A DNA stretch of 30,489 bases from an uncultured Flavobacteriales bacterium (GTDB lineage: Bacteria; Bacteroidota; Bacteroidia; Flavobacteriales_D; Crocinitomicaceae), in assembly GCA_905479845.1 (NCBI GenBank), contig CAJQOB010000239.1, forward strand, positions 1 through 30,489, written 5' to 3'. The translations under genes and the position numbers were made by a program. The notes below the pieces were generated by a model that ran no database searches, was not told the DNA's origin, and worked only from the letters and a program-made list of their open reading frames with translations. This document shows, piece after piece, positions 8,314 through 17,030 of this stretch; the stretch's first letter is position 1; every line of letters begins with the position of its first letter.

Positions 8314-8348
8314 GTTTGGTTACTAAACAATGTTAACAATAATTAACA
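8314..8348. promoter_or_regulatory. Two adjacent inverted repeats between the zinc-ribbon gene and moxR
   Basis: GTTTGGTTACTAAAC (8314-8328) is a near-palindrome. TGTTAA (8331-8336) is mirrored by TTAACA (8343-8348) across a 6-nt spacer. They sit in the divergent 108-bp intergenic region and could be operators for either gene. A weak -7-like element, TATCTTTA (8372-8379), lies between them and moxR. There is no direct evidence of function. Confidence 0.35.
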
Positions 8349-8406
8349 GCAAAACCAAGCCCTTACGATCATATCTTTACATTTTTGTTTGATCTTAAAG
8401 AACACC

Positions 8407-9429
8407 ATGGAGGAAACGAATAACAACCCGATGAATCCAGCCGAAGCGCTGAGAATCGTAAGTGAAAAAATCAAAGTTGAAGCGCAAGTAATTGACATGC
8501 TCCGAAAAGAGGTTGCAAAGGTAATTGTTGGTCAGTCTTATATGGTCGATCGACTCCTAATCGCTCTTCTTGCTGATGGTCACGTTTTGCTCGAAGGAGT
8601 TCCTGGTTTGGCCAAGACCCTTGCGATCAAAACGCTTTCGGATGCAATCAACGTGGATTTTAGTAGAATTCAATTTACACCAGATTTGCTCCCTGCAGAT
8701 GTTACGGGTACCTTGATCTACAATCAAAAAAGCGAGTCATTTACGGTGAAGAAAGGTCCGATTTTCGCGAATTTTATTCTTGCGGATGAGATCAACCGTG
8801 CTCCAGCGAAAGTTCAGAGTGCACTCCTCGAAGCGATGCAGGAACGACAAATCACCATTGGAGATACGACATATATTTTGCCAAAACCGTTCTTAGTACT
8901 GGCAACACAAAACCCGATTGAGCAAGAAGGGACGTATCCTCTACCTGAAGCTCAAGTCGATCGTTTCATGTTGAAAGTTTCTCTTGGCTATCCGTCAAAG
9001 AAAGAAGAGCAAATGATTATTCGTTCAAATGTACGCGACGGTGGTCTTCCATCGGCTGGACAAGTGATTTCTGCAGATGATATTGATCGCTGCAGATCGC
9101 TCGTGAAACAAGTGTACTTGGATGAAAAAATTGAACAATACATCGTTGATCTAGTATTTGCGACACGTGAACCTTCACAAGCGGGACTTGGATTTTTAGA
9201 ACCAATGATTTCCGTTGGATGTTCCCCTCGTGCTAGTATCAACCTTGCGTTAGCATCGAAAGCTTATGCCTTTTTGAACGGACGTGGATTCGTTATTCCA
9301 GATGACGTGAGAGCAATTGCACCAGATGTAATGCAACACCGTCTTGGGTTGACCTACGAAGCAGAAGCGGAAAACATGACCGCAGCTGAAATCGTTTCAA
9401 AAATCATCAACAAAATTGAAGTTCCATAA
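8407..9429 (+). CDS. MoxR family AAA+ ATPase, first gene of the Bat operon
   Basis: A 340-residue cytoplasmic AAA+ ATPase of the MoxR group, thought to act as a chaperone that remodels or activates partner VWA-domain proteins. Walker A is GVPGLAKT (64-71); Walker B ends in Asp127-Glu128 (ILADEINRA). A sensor-1-type segment LATQNPIEQEG and the family-typical LPEAQVDRFML follow. The C-terminal lid region contains GCSPRASINLALASKA. I start it at the ATG at 8407; a TTG at 8389 would only add MILKNT. It is followed 15 nt later by the DUF58 gene and heads an eight-gene run on the same strand. Confidence 0.93.
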   Translation: MEETNNNPMNPAEALRIVSEKIKVEAQVIDMLRKEVAKVIVGQSYMVDRLLIALLADGHVLLEGVPGLAKTLAIKTLSDAINVDFSRIQFTPDLLPADVTGTLIYNQKSESFTVKKGPIFANFILADEINRAPAKVQSALLEAMQERQITIGDTTYILPKPFLVLATQNPIEQEGTYPLPEAQVDRFMLKVSLGYPSKKEEQMIIRSNVRDGGLPSAGQVISADDIDRCRSLVKQVYLDEKIEQYIVDLVFATREPSQAGLGFLEPMISVGCSPRASINLALASKAYAFLNGRGFVIPDDVRAIAPDVMQHRLGLTYEAEAENMTAAEIVSKIINKIEVP

Positions 9430-9444
9430 ACCGAAGCGTAGCGA

Positions 9445-10311
9445 ATGGAAACGAAAGAACTTTTAAAGAAAATCCGACACCTTGAAATCAAGGCGAAAGG
9501 ACTCACTAGACATATTTTCTCTGGTGAATACCAATCTGCCTTCAAAGGTCGCGGAATGACTTTTAGTGAAGTTCGAGATTACCATTTTGGAGATGAAGTT
9601 CGCACAATCGATTGGAATGTCACCGCTCGCTTCAATGAACCTTACGTAAAGGTTTTTGATGAGGAACGTGAATTGACAGTGATGCTCATTATAGACGTTT
9701 CGGGATCTGAGGATTTCGGAACGCAGGAGAAAACGAAGAAAGATTTAGCGCTTGAAATTGCAGCAATCCTTTCTTTCTCAGCGATCACTAATAACGATAA
9801 AGTTGGAGCAATTTTCGTTTCAGACAAAGTGGAACGCTACATCGCTCCTGGAAAAGGAAGAAAACATGCACTTGTGATTTTGCGAGCGTTAATCGAACTC
9901 AAACCAGAAAACACAGGAACAAATATCAATGAAGGACTCAAATTCTTCAGAAATACGCAAAAGAAAAGAGGAATCGCCTTTGTGATCAGTGATTTTGTCG
10001 ATGATAACGATTACATGGAAGGATTGAAAGTATCCCGAAAGAAGCACGACATGGTGGCGCTTCGCTTGTACGATCAATCGGAAAGTGAATTGCCAAACAT
10101 CGGTATTGTTCAATTGTTCAATGCCGAGACAGAGGAAACGACTTGGGTGAACTCAAGCAGTCAATCAGCAAAGCAATTACACTCAGAAAATTTCAAACGT
10201 TTTGAAGAAGACCTCTTCAGAGAATTTAAGCGTTCTGGAATAGACTATGTCTCGATTGCCACGGAAGAAGATTATATCAAACCACTAATCCATTTATTCA
10301 AAAGTAGATGA
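9445..10311 (+). CDS. DUF58 domain protein (VWA-like), Bat operon
   Basis: 288 residues, no signal peptide. The N-terminal half has the DUF58 signature GMTFSEVRDYHFGDEVRTID followed by WNVTAR. It then reads as a von Willebrand A fold with a complete MIDAS start, Asp84-Val-Ser-Gly-Ser (DxSxS), and a later Asp in VISDFVDD. DUF58 proteins are usual partners of MoxR ATPases and probably act at the inner face of the membrane; a direct activity is not known from the sequence. It overlaps the next gene by 4 nt (ATGATGA at 10308). Confidence 0.9.
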   Translation: METKELLKKIRHLEIKAKGLTRHIFSGEYQSAFKGRGMTFSEVRDYHFGDEVRTIDWNVTARFNEPYVKVFDEERELTVMLIIDVSGSEDFGTQEKTKKDLALEIAAILSFSAITNNDKVGAIFVSDKVERYIAPGKGRKHALVILRALIELKPENTGTNINEGLKFFRNTQKKRGIAFVISDFVDDNDYMEGLKVSRKKHDMVALRLYDQSESELPNIGIVQLFNAETEETTWVNSSSQSAKQLHSENFKRFEEDLFREFKRSGIDYVSIATEEDYIKPLIHLFKSR

Positions 10312-11279
10312 TGAAGTACGCGATATATACTTTGCTTTTCTGTGGTTCGATTTTCAATGGTTGGTCCCAGCAACTCTCCGAAAGCACTTCTCAAGACAAC
10401 ATCTTGATTGGAGAACCTGTTTCCATCAAATACATTGTAAAAACAAAACTTACAGATACACTCGCCTTTGCCGAAAAGCTGGACTACATCAAAGCTAGAT
10501 TCAAAGATGGCAGCGGATCTTTATCCAAAAAAGGAGCTGAATTTGAATTGGTGGATGCTTTTCAAGATACAATCATTGCTCTTGGAATGACTAAAAAATG
10601 GATCGGTGAATACATCGTGACAGCATGGGAAGATGGTGAATATATTATTCCTGGGCCAACAATCAGCATTAATGACTCAACGCATCGTTTTGATGATATC
10701 GCCATAGAAGTGACACTCGTTGAACAAAAAGAAGACGTCGATTTGTACGAAATCCGAGAGAACTTCACGGATATTCCAGATCAACCTTTCTCACCGATGA
10801 AATTCATCAAAAAGAACTGGTGGTGGATTGTCATTGTACTGGGAGCAATAATAATGGGGTGGTTGATTGCTAGACGTAGAAGATGGGATCGTGAAATTGA
10901 AAATCGCGAGGACATTCGTCCAATGAACCTGAAGGAGCGAACAATCAAAGCGATTGAAGCATTGGACGCCAGTGAGCTTTACAACAAAGGACAGCTGAAG
11001 GAACACTTTGTCGAACTGTCCTACATTTTGAGATCATACTTGACTTCTCGATACAACATTTCACTTCTCGATAAAACGACCGAGCAGACCAAAATAATTT
11101 TAACGAAACAAGGGTTAAACGATGAAACGGTGGACACTATCGCTCGAATCCTATCACAATCTGACATGGTAAAATTCGCCAAGTCTAAACCTGAAGTGAT
11201 CTCGATTCTACGTCAATCGACCCTTGTGAAACAAATAATAGCTGAAACAAGTCCACTGGACTTTGACAATGTTGACTAA
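10308..11279 (+). CDS. Single-pass membrane protein of the Bat operon
   Basis: 323 residues, between DUF58 and batA, the position where Bacteroidota Bat operons commonly have an unnamed membrane protein. It has an N-terminal signal peptide (about 1-21) and a beta-rich periplasmic domain (about 22-165) that begins like BatD domains (DNILIGEPVSIKYIV). A membrane helix at about 169-190 (WWWIVIVLGAIIMGWLIARRRR) is followed by a cytoplasmic helical part with ELSYILRSYL, resembling the DUF4381-type C-terminus. Two overlapping ATG codons, 10308 and 10311, are both possible starts. Its 3' end overlaps the start of batA by 11 nt, implying coupled translation. Confidence 0.8.
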   Translation: MMKYAIYTLLFCGSIFNGWSQQLSESTSQDNILIGEPVSIKYIVKTKLTDTLAFAEKLDYIKARFKDGSGSLSKKGAEFELVDAFQDTIIALGMTKKWIGEYIVTAWEDGEYIIPGPTISINDSTHRFDDIAIEVTLVEQKEDVDLYEIRENFTDIPDQPFSPMKFIKKNWWWIVIVLGAIIMGWLIARRRRWDREIENREDIRPMNLKERTIKAIEALDASELYNKGQLKEHFVELSYILRSYLTSRYNISLLDKTTEQTKIILTKQGLNDETVDTIARILSQSDMVKFAKSKPEVISILRQSTLVKQIIAETSPLDFDNVD

Positions 11280-12306
11280 TTGGAACATACGTTTTTGGGA
11301 ATATGAATTCTTCTCTTCGCACTGGCTTTGGCTGCTGTGCCTAATTCCGTTCGTCCTTTTTATCATCTACCGATTTGAGCAATCTCGCAAAGGAGAAGTC
11401 AAATTTAGCGGTAGCACAGACAGTCAACGAGCTTTAGGATCAAAATGGATTGGTCGCGTCAGAGAAATCAACCTAGTCATTTACGGAATAATCGCGGCCC
11501 TTCTAATTTTTGCAATGGCGAAACCCTTCCATTGGGCGAATTACGACAACTCAGACAAGGACTTCAAAGATGGAATTGACATCGTGATCACCATGGATGT
11601 TTCGGGATCGATGCTTGCCATGGATTTCACACCAAACCGATTAGAAGCAGCAAAGGAAGTAGCCAAGGATTTCGTCGATGGCCGTGATGGAGATCGAATT
11701 GGATTGATCGCGTACGCAGGAGCTGCACATACTGCCTGTCCCCCAACCTTAGACTACACCATCCTCAAACAACAAATTGACGGAATTAGTGGCGATTATC
11801 TGGAAGGCGGAACAGCAATCGGTGAAGGTCTTGGTCTTGCTGTAGCGCGTTTACGGAGTGATAGCTTGAAATCGAAAGTAGTCATATTGCTAACGGATGG
11901 AATGGACGGTGGAGATCCTGAAAAAATGGCTCCTCTCGATGCGGCAAACTTGGCGAAAGCTAAAAATGTTCGTGTTTATACAATTGGGGTTGGAAGTTAT
12001 GGAACAGCAAAATCTCCTGTCGTAACGACCTTCGGAACACATTACCAAACGATGCCTGTAGAAATTAATGAGCCTGAACTCAGAAAAATTGCGAGCATGA
12101 CAGGAGGAGAATACTTCCGCGCGACAGATGAAGAAAGTCTTCGTGAAATCTACCAAGAAATTGAAAAATTAGAAAAACGCAAGATTGAGAATCAACATTT
12201 CAAATCTGAACCACCAGCCAATCCCGCGGCATTCTTGAATTGGGCGCTTATTTTAGCACTGATCACTTGGTCGGCGAACTATCTTGTATTTAAGCAAAAT
12301 GACTAG
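11269..12306 (+). CDS. batA: BatA, VWA-domain membrane protein
   Basis: 345 residues from the ATG at 11269; a TTG two codons earlier is also possible. Two N-terminal membrane helices (about 18-36 and 63-81) are followed by a periplasmic von Willebrand A domain (about 105-290) and a C-terminal helix (about 322-340). The metal-ion site is complete: DxSxS at Asp110-Val-Ser112-Gly-Ser114, a Thr in GGTAIGEG and an Asp in LLTDGMDGGD. BatA proteins belong to the Bacteroides aerotolerance complex, first linked to oxygen tolerance in Bacteroides fragilis and virulence in Leptospira. It overlaps its upstream neighbour by 11 nt and batB by 8 nt. Confidence 0.9.
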   Translation: MLTNWNIRFWEYEFFSSHWLWLLCLIPFVLFIIYRFEQSRKGEVKFSGSTDSQRALGSKWIGRVREINLVIYGIIAALLIFAMAKPFHWANYDNSDKDFKDGIDIVITMDVSGSMLAMDFTPNRLEAAKEVAKDFVDGRDGDRIGLIAYAGAAHTACPPTLDYTILKQQIDGISGDYLEGGTAIGEGLGLAVARLRSDSLKSKVVILLTDGMDGGDPEKMAPLDAANLAKAKNVRVYTIGVGSYGTAKSPVVTTFGTHYQTMPVEINEPELRKIASMTGGEYFRATDEESLREIYQEIEKLEKRKIENQHFKSEPPANPAAFLNWALILALITWSANYLVFKQND

Positions 12307-13456
12307 GCAGAAATTTACATATCGCTTAAAATTGATCTTAACGGGAATCGCAGCGTGGGAAATCATTTTTTGGTTCTTGTACATTCTTCTCACCAATTCC
12401 ATGGGATGGCTTGGAGGCGATTCAAGTGAACGGCTTGGATACATCTTCCCCTCTGCTTTCTATCTTTTGTTCCTCATGGTTCCAGTTTTAGGAATCTTCC
12501 TTTTTAACCTATTGCGAACAAACAAAATGGCGTCAAAGACAAATACCCGTGTGGCTATGTCTTACTTAAGACCCGTTTCTTCCATGAGCGCATTCCTGAA
12601 ATTTTTCTTCTTTAGAAACGCTGTTGTATTGTTGATTATAGCGATCAGTCAGCCTGTTTTTGGAACAAAAAAAGTAAAGGGAACATCTGAGTCACTCGAG
12701 CTCGTTGTTGCATTGGATATCTCAAATTCAATGAACACCAGAGATATTTCATCTGACTTATCTCGACTTGACATTTCCAAAAGAGCGATCGTTCAATTAA
12801 TCAATAATCTGCACGGAGAAAAAATTGGAATTTCACTTTTCGCCAACAATGCCTTTGTTCATTTGCCCGTCACCAGTGATTACGGGGCAGCGAAGTTGTT
12901 CATTGAAGATATCGAAACGGACATGATTTCAAGTCAGGGGACCAACATCTCCATGGCGCTCGGGATCTCATCCAAAATGTTCTCAAAACAAAAGACGACC
13001 AAAGGAATTATTCTGATAACCGACGGTGAAGATCACGAAGGAAACCTGGACGAATCCGTTAAAGAATTGAAGGAGAAAAATTTACAATTGTTGATTCTTG
13101 GGATTGGAACAAAAAAAGGTGGATTGATCCCCAAAAACCCCTATCGACCTAACCTTGGATACAAAACCGATGCTCGTGGAAAAACGGTCGTTTCAAAATT
13201 GAACGAAGGTTTTATTGAGAAATTGGCGGCTAAAACGGGTGGTAATGCAAACGTTAGCTCAAGTGAATTTCCAGATCTTTCAGCTTTATTAACAGAAATA
13301 AATCAAATGAAGCGAACCAAAATTGATACTTTAGAGTTTGATATTAGGCAACAGCGCTATCAAGTGCCATTGTTCTTAGCGATTCTGTTTTGGCTCGCCT
13401 TTTTACTTTGGTCGAAAAACTATGTTGGTCTGCTTGATAAAATGATAAAAAAATGA
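12299..13456 (+). CDS. batB: BatB, VWA-domain membrane protein
   Basis: 385 residues from the ATG at 12299, overlapping the batA stop by 8 nt; an in-frame TTG at 12284 is less likely. Membrane helices at about 10-33, 48-66 and 101-120 precede a VWA domain (about 130-320), and a C-terminal helix lies near 355-375. The MIDAS is complete, with Asp140-Ile-Ser142-Asn-Ser144, a Thr in GTNISMAL and an Asp in ILITDGEDHEG. The layout mirrors BatA, and the two are thought to associate. The following 55 nt before batC hold two hairpins, the only sizeable gap in the operon. Confidence 0.9.
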   Translation: MTRQKFTYRLKLILTGIAAWEIIFWFLYILLTNSMGWLGGDSSERLGYIFPSAFYLLFLMVPVLGIFLFNLLRTNKMASKTNTRVAMSYLRPVSSMSAFLKFFFFRNAVVLLIIAISQPVFGTKKVKGTSESLELVVALDISNSMNTRDISSDLSRLDISKRAIVQLINNLHGEKIGISLFANNAFVHLPVTSDYGAAKLFIEDIETDMISSQGTNISMALGISSKMFSKQKTTKGIILITDGEDHEGNLDESVKELKEKNLQLLILGIGTKKGGLIPKNPYRPNLGYKTDARGKTVVSKLNEGFIEKLAAKTGGNANVSSSEFPDLSALLTEINQMKRTKIDTLEFDIRQQRYQVPLFLAILFWLAFLLWSKNYVGLLDKMIKK

Positions 13457-13458
13457 GC

Positions 13459-13500
13459 GATGCGAGAGCATCAAGACTTTGAAACGGTAGTTTCAATTTT
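13459..13500 (+). promoter_or_regulatory. Two intercistronic hairpins between batB and batC
   Basis: The first hairpin has stem GATGC/GCATC with a GAGA (GNRA) tetraloop (13459-13472). The second has a perfect 7-bp stem TTGAAAC/GTTTCAA with loop GGTA (13479-13496), followed directly by four T residues. This resembles a weak intrinsic terminator or an RNA-processing/stability element. All other operon junctions overlap or lie within 15 nt, so this gap stands out. Confidence 0.5.
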
Positions 13501-13511
13501 AAATAAATGAA

Positions 13512-14291
13512 ATGAAAAATGTGCTTTTAATTTTCTTGCTTTTACTCTCTAGTTCGATGTCTTTCGGGCAGGATGAGGACGTATGGCGTGATTCATTAAA
13601 AATCGCTCGCAAAGCATATGAAAACAAAAATTACGCTGAAGCTCTAAAATATTACGAATCAACTCAAAAGATTGCTCCAGACGATATTGATTTATCAGAT
13701 GAAATGGCTCAGTCAGCGTACAAAGCACGTGATTTCGAACGAGCAGAAAAAATCTATCAACAAGGGAGTAGCACGAAAATGAGCAAGCGCGAACGTGGCA
13801 ATGCCATGCACAACATGGGCAACTCTCAAATGCGACAAGAAAATTACGAAGGAGCGATCGAATCATACAAGGAAGCGCTTCGCAATAATCCGAATGACGA
13901 AGAAACTCGATATAACCTTTCGAAAGCAATTCGCAAAGTAAAGGAACAACGTACTCCTCCCCCACCAAAACCAAAAGACCCTAATGATCCGCAAAACGGA
14001 GATCCTAATGATGGAGGTGACGATGGACAACAAGGAGACCAAGGTGACCAACAAGACGGTCAAGGAGACAAAGGCCAGAATCAAGGTTCTCAAGGAAGTG
14101 AAGGTCAAAACGACAAAAATAATTCTGGACAAGGTGGCGGATCAAATGATTCTTCATCCAAAGGAAAATTATCCAACCAAATGGTCGAACGTAAGTTGGA
14201 TGAAATCGCAAAAAAAGAGGCGGAAACGAAACGAAGTATGATGGGCGCAGGTTCTGGCGGGCGTAGCGCAAAATCTGGGAAAGACTGGTAA
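13512..14291 (+). CDS. batC: BatC, TPR protein with a low-complexity tail
   Basis: 259 residues with a signal peptide (about 1-20, ending SFGQ), so periplasmic. TPR units run from about 25 to 145 (ARKAYENKNYAEALKYYESTQ, shortened here to its core ENKNYAEALKYYE; and QENYEGAIESYKEALRNNP). From about 152 to 225 the chain is proline-rich and then very rich in Gly, Gln, Asp and Asn. A basic/helical end follows (MVERKLDEIAKKEAETKRSM). TPR domains would mediate protein contacts within the Bat assembly. It begins 55 nt after batB, and batD starts 1 nt after its stop. Confidence 0.87.
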   Translation: MKNVLLIFLLLLSSSMSFGQDEDVWRDSLKIARKAYENKNYAEALKYYESTQKIAPDDIDLSDEMAQSAYKARDFERAEKIYQQGSSTKMSKRERGNAMHNMGNSQMRQENYEGAIESYKEALRNNPNDEETRYNLSKAIRKVKEQRTPPPPKPKDPNDPQNGDPNDGGDDGQQGDQGDQQDGQGDKGQNQGSQGSEGQNDKNNSGQGGGSNDSSSKGKLSNQMVERKLDEIAKKEAETKRSMMGAGSGGRSAKSGKDW

Positions 14292-14292
14292 A

Positions 14293-16014
14293 ATGACTCA
14301 GCAGGTTTTATCTCTCATAAGTATCTGTTTCTGTTTTGCGGCTTTCTCGCAAAAAGCAGAAGTGAAGCTATCAGCATCAAGTACAAGTGTTGAAGTTGGT
14401 GAAACGGTCGCGTTCAAAATCGAATCAAATATTGAAGGGACACACCAAGTTGACAACGTCCCAGTAACTTTCATCAATAGTGGCGCAATCTCGAGTGGAA
14501 TGAATTACCAAATGGATTACAACACTGGAAATGTTCTTGTCATCTATTCCAACAATGAAACAGGTGTATTTACAAAACCTGGAACCTACAAAATTGGACC
14601 CGCATACATAAAAAGTAGATCAGGTAAAGCCTATCAATCGAATACAATTACAATCAATGTTTCGAAGAAAATCCACTTGAATAATAACGGTCAAGTTACT
14701 GCTCAACAACGTAAGGATCCAGCATTCGGGATTATCCAGTGTAATAAAACCTCTATTTACGAAGGCGAAGCAATTGTGGTAGGAGCAAAAGTCTACGCAC
14801 GCTTCCAACCCACACGCATTGGAAATTACAATAGCTTTGTTCAACGAAAAGGACTTGAATTCCAATCATTGACAAATACGTCTCGTCAACTTCAAGTACA
14901 CAATGACAACTATAAAGGTGCCGACTATTTCAGTTTCGAATACGACCGAAATTTGGTCTTCCCTCCAGGTACAGGTGTGTTCATTCTTGAACCTTTCACC
15001 ATGGACTTGTTTAAAGGATTTGGGGCATTTAGTTTGCGCTCTAGCGGAGCGACCATTGAAATTAAACCACTCCCTGGTGATGCTCCAGACGATTTTATTG
15101 GTGCTGTTGGTGACTACGTCGTCTCACGCGAGATCGATACAAATCGGATAAAACAAGGCGATGTTTTCCAATTGACATTGAAAATTGAAGGATCTGGAAA
15201 TATCCAAAACAGTCTAGAGCCTGAGCTTGCCCTTCCAAAAGGGTTCGTAGTTTACGGTGATCCAATCGTCACCAAGGATATTGCTTACGGTGTAAACGGT
15301 GCAGAAGGAATCATTTCTTACGAATACAACATTCAAGTTTCGAGTAAAGGGAAAGTAACTATTCCAGGGACGAGTATTTCATATTTCGACCCTGAAAAGG
15401 AGGAGTATGTGACTGTCACTACGAACGAACACCCGCTCGAAGTATTAAAAGATCCGAGCATTCTTGCATCCGATTCTAAAACACCAACGGCCGACGAAGC
15501 TATTTACAAGCAAAGTGCAGTTGATCTTCGATTGAAAAAAGAAGTGGTATCAACGGAATCCATTTTTGGAACTCCGCTGTTTTGGTCGGGTGTTAGTGCA
15601 CCACTCATTTGCGCTTTCTTCTTTATTTTCTTAGTGAGAAGACGCGAGCAAAGTGCAGATGAAATAGAATCAAAACAGGCGATTCAGCAAAAAGACAAAG
15701 AGCTAAACTCACTTGTTGCAACTTCGAAGTCAATGTTGAGTTCTGGCGAGGATGACGCTTTCTATTCAAGTATTGAACATGCACTTCGGAAGGCATTTGA
15801 GTGTAAAATGGAAATCACTGACTCGGATCGAATTTTAAGTAAAGATGAAATCTACGATTACTTGGGTACATTGAATCAACCAGACCTGACTGAGTCGGTT
15901 CGCGGAATTTTTAGAACGTGTGAAGAATCACGATTCGGATTTGGTGGATCAACAGACCGTCGTCTCCCAGTATTTTCACAATTAGAATCAATCTTAAAAG
16001 CTTTGAAAGTATGA
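14293..16014 (+). CDS. batD: BatD, oxygen-tolerance family membrane protein
   Basis: 573 residues. A signal peptide (about 1-19, ending AFSQ) leads into the beta-rich periplasmic BatD region, starting VKLSASSTSVEVGETVAF. Its Ig-like modules include the family-typical GIISYEYNIQVSSKGKVTIPG and ending PLEVLKDP. A membrane helix lies at about 428-447 (FWSGVSAPLICAFFFIFLV), followed by a cytoplasmic helical tail with ALRKAFECKMEI. The topology fits the family's usual single C-terminal anchor. It starts 1 nt after batC and overlaps batE by 4 nt (ATGA at 16011), so translation is probably coupled. Confidence 0.9.
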   Translation: MTQQVLSLISICFCFAAFSQKAEVKLSASSTSVEVGETVAFKIESNIEGTHQVDNVPVTFINSGAISSGMNYQMDYNTGNVLVIYSNNETGVFTKPGTYKIGPAYIKSRSGKAYQSNTITINVSKKIHLNNNGQVTAQQRKDPAFGIIQCNKTSIYEGEAIVVGAKVYARFQPTRIGNYNSFVQRKGLEFQSLTNTSRQLQVHNDNYKGADYFSFEYDRNLVFPPGTGVFILEPFTMDLFKGFGAFSLRSSGATIEIKPLPGDAPDDFIGAVGDYVVSREIDTNRIKQGDVFQLTLKIEGSGNIQNSLEPELALPKGFVVYGDPIVTKDIAYGVNGAEGIISYEYNIQVSSKGKVTIPGTSISYFDPEKEEYVTVTTNEHPLEVLKDPSILASDSKTPTADEAIYKQSAVDLRLKKEVVSTESIFGTPLFWSGVSAPLICAFFFIFLVRRREQSADEIESKQAIQQKDKELNSLVATSKSMLSSGEDDAFYSSIEHALRKAFECKMEITDSDRILSKDEIYDYLGTLNQPDLTESVRGIFRTCEESRFGFGGSTDRRLPVFSQLESILKALKV

Positions 16015-16748
16015 AGCAGTTCATCGTTTTCATAGCACTACTGTTCCCTCTTTTGGGATTCGCTGGGTCCAACTTCGACGAAGGAATTAAGGCATTTCAA
16101 GATTCAAACTACGTTCTGGCAATTGAGAAATTCCAAGCATCACTTGCAGAAACCCCAAATGATGCTGCGTCCTATTACAATCTTGGCTTAGCTCATACTG
16201 AAGCAAAACAATACGGCAAGGCAATTTGGTCGTTTGAAAAAGTACTGAAGTTGACACCTTCCGATGCCGACGCAAAAGAACGCATTCAATCGGCGTATGC
16301 TCAACTAAACCCGGGAATGGTTTGGGAACCACGTCTCAACCGTTTTGAATCGATCCTTTACGGTTTTTCTGGAATGACTTGGTCGATTTTAGCGATTATC
16401 TTCAGTTTTGCTTTGGCGATTTGCACGATTCTCTTCTTACGAATGAAAGACCTTTCTTACAAGCGTTTGTTTGTCGCTCTTGGCTTCGTAAGCTTCTGTT
16501 GTATGATTGGATCAATTGTGATTGCCTACGGCGCTTCAAATTACTCTGAGCAAACGCGATTCGCCGTTGTGACCAAAGAAAGTATTCCAACGTACAAGGA
16601 TTCAAGTAAAATCTCGAAAGCCACATTAAAAGAAGGTGACCAAGTTGAAATTTTGGAAGCTGAAATTTCAGACAAGGACTTCATTGAGGTTTCTTCTCGA
16701 TCGGGTGATACGTATTTGGTGAAGACTACTGATGTTGATTTTATTTGA
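16011..16748 (+). CDS. batE: BatE, TPR and SH3-like domain membrane protein
   Basis: 245 residues. A signal peptide (about 1-18) is followed by TPR repeats (about 20-95, with DAASYYNLGLAHTEAKQYGK). Two membrane helices lie at about 118-142 and 152-174. The C-terminal domain is SH3b-like (about 183-245, with LKEGDQVEILE and the end TYLVKTTDVDFI). This order is typical of BatE and it closes the operon. Its 3' end faces the yoeB toxin gene 27 nt away, so the two transcription units converge. Confidence 0.88.
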   Translation: MKQFIVFIALLFPLLGFAGSNFDEGIKAFQDSNYVLAIEKFQASLAETPNDAASYYNLGLAHTEAKQYGKAIWSFEKVLKLTPSDADAKERIQSAYAQLNPGMVWEPRLNRFESILYGFSGMTWSILAIIFSFALAICTILFLRMKDLSYKRLFVALGFVSFCCMIGSIVIAYGASNYSEQTRFAVVTKESIPTYKDSSKISKATLKEGDQVEILEAEISDKDFIEVSSRSGDTYLVKTTDVDFI

Positions 16749-16775
16749 TCAGATGTATCAAACCACGATGTGGAT

Positions 16776-17030
16776 TTAATAATGTCGGCGGCATTGAAGT
16801 AGAATGATGCTATCCCCTTCAACTTTGTAGACCAATCTATCTTCCAAATTAATTCTTCTCGACCACCATCCCGACAGATTATGCTTCAAAGCTTCAGGTG
16901 AACCAATTCCAGAAAACGGAGTTCGCTGAATATCCTTGATCAATTTGTTCACTTTCTTAAGGGTTTTCTTGTCGTTTTGTTGCCAATACAAGTAATCTTC
17001 CCAAGCTCCTGTTAACCAAATTAGTTTCAT
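16776..17030 (-). CDS. yoeB: YoeB, ribosome-dependent mRNA interferase toxin
   Basis: An 84-residue toxin of the RelE superfamily that binds the ribosome A site and cleaves mRNA. Length and sequence are very close to E. coli YoeB, including KHNLSGWWSRRI and the C-terminus CRRHY. The residues needed for catalysis are all present at the same numbers: Glu46, Arg65, His83 and Tyr84. It overlaps the yefM stop by 4 nt (ATGA), the usual arrangement with the antitoxin first. Nothing suggests inactivation. Confidence 0.96.
   Translation of the reverse strand: MKLIWLTGAWEDYLYWQQNDKKTLKKVNKLIKDIQRTPFSGIGSPEALKHNLSGWWSRRINLEDRLVYKVEGDSIILLQCRRHY

Noticed and set aside
13984..14241. Shifted frame (85 codons) and antisense frames across the batC tail
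   Set aside because: They are by-products of the low-complexity Gly/Gln/Asp coding sequence of batC, which has the only credible signal peptide and TPR content.
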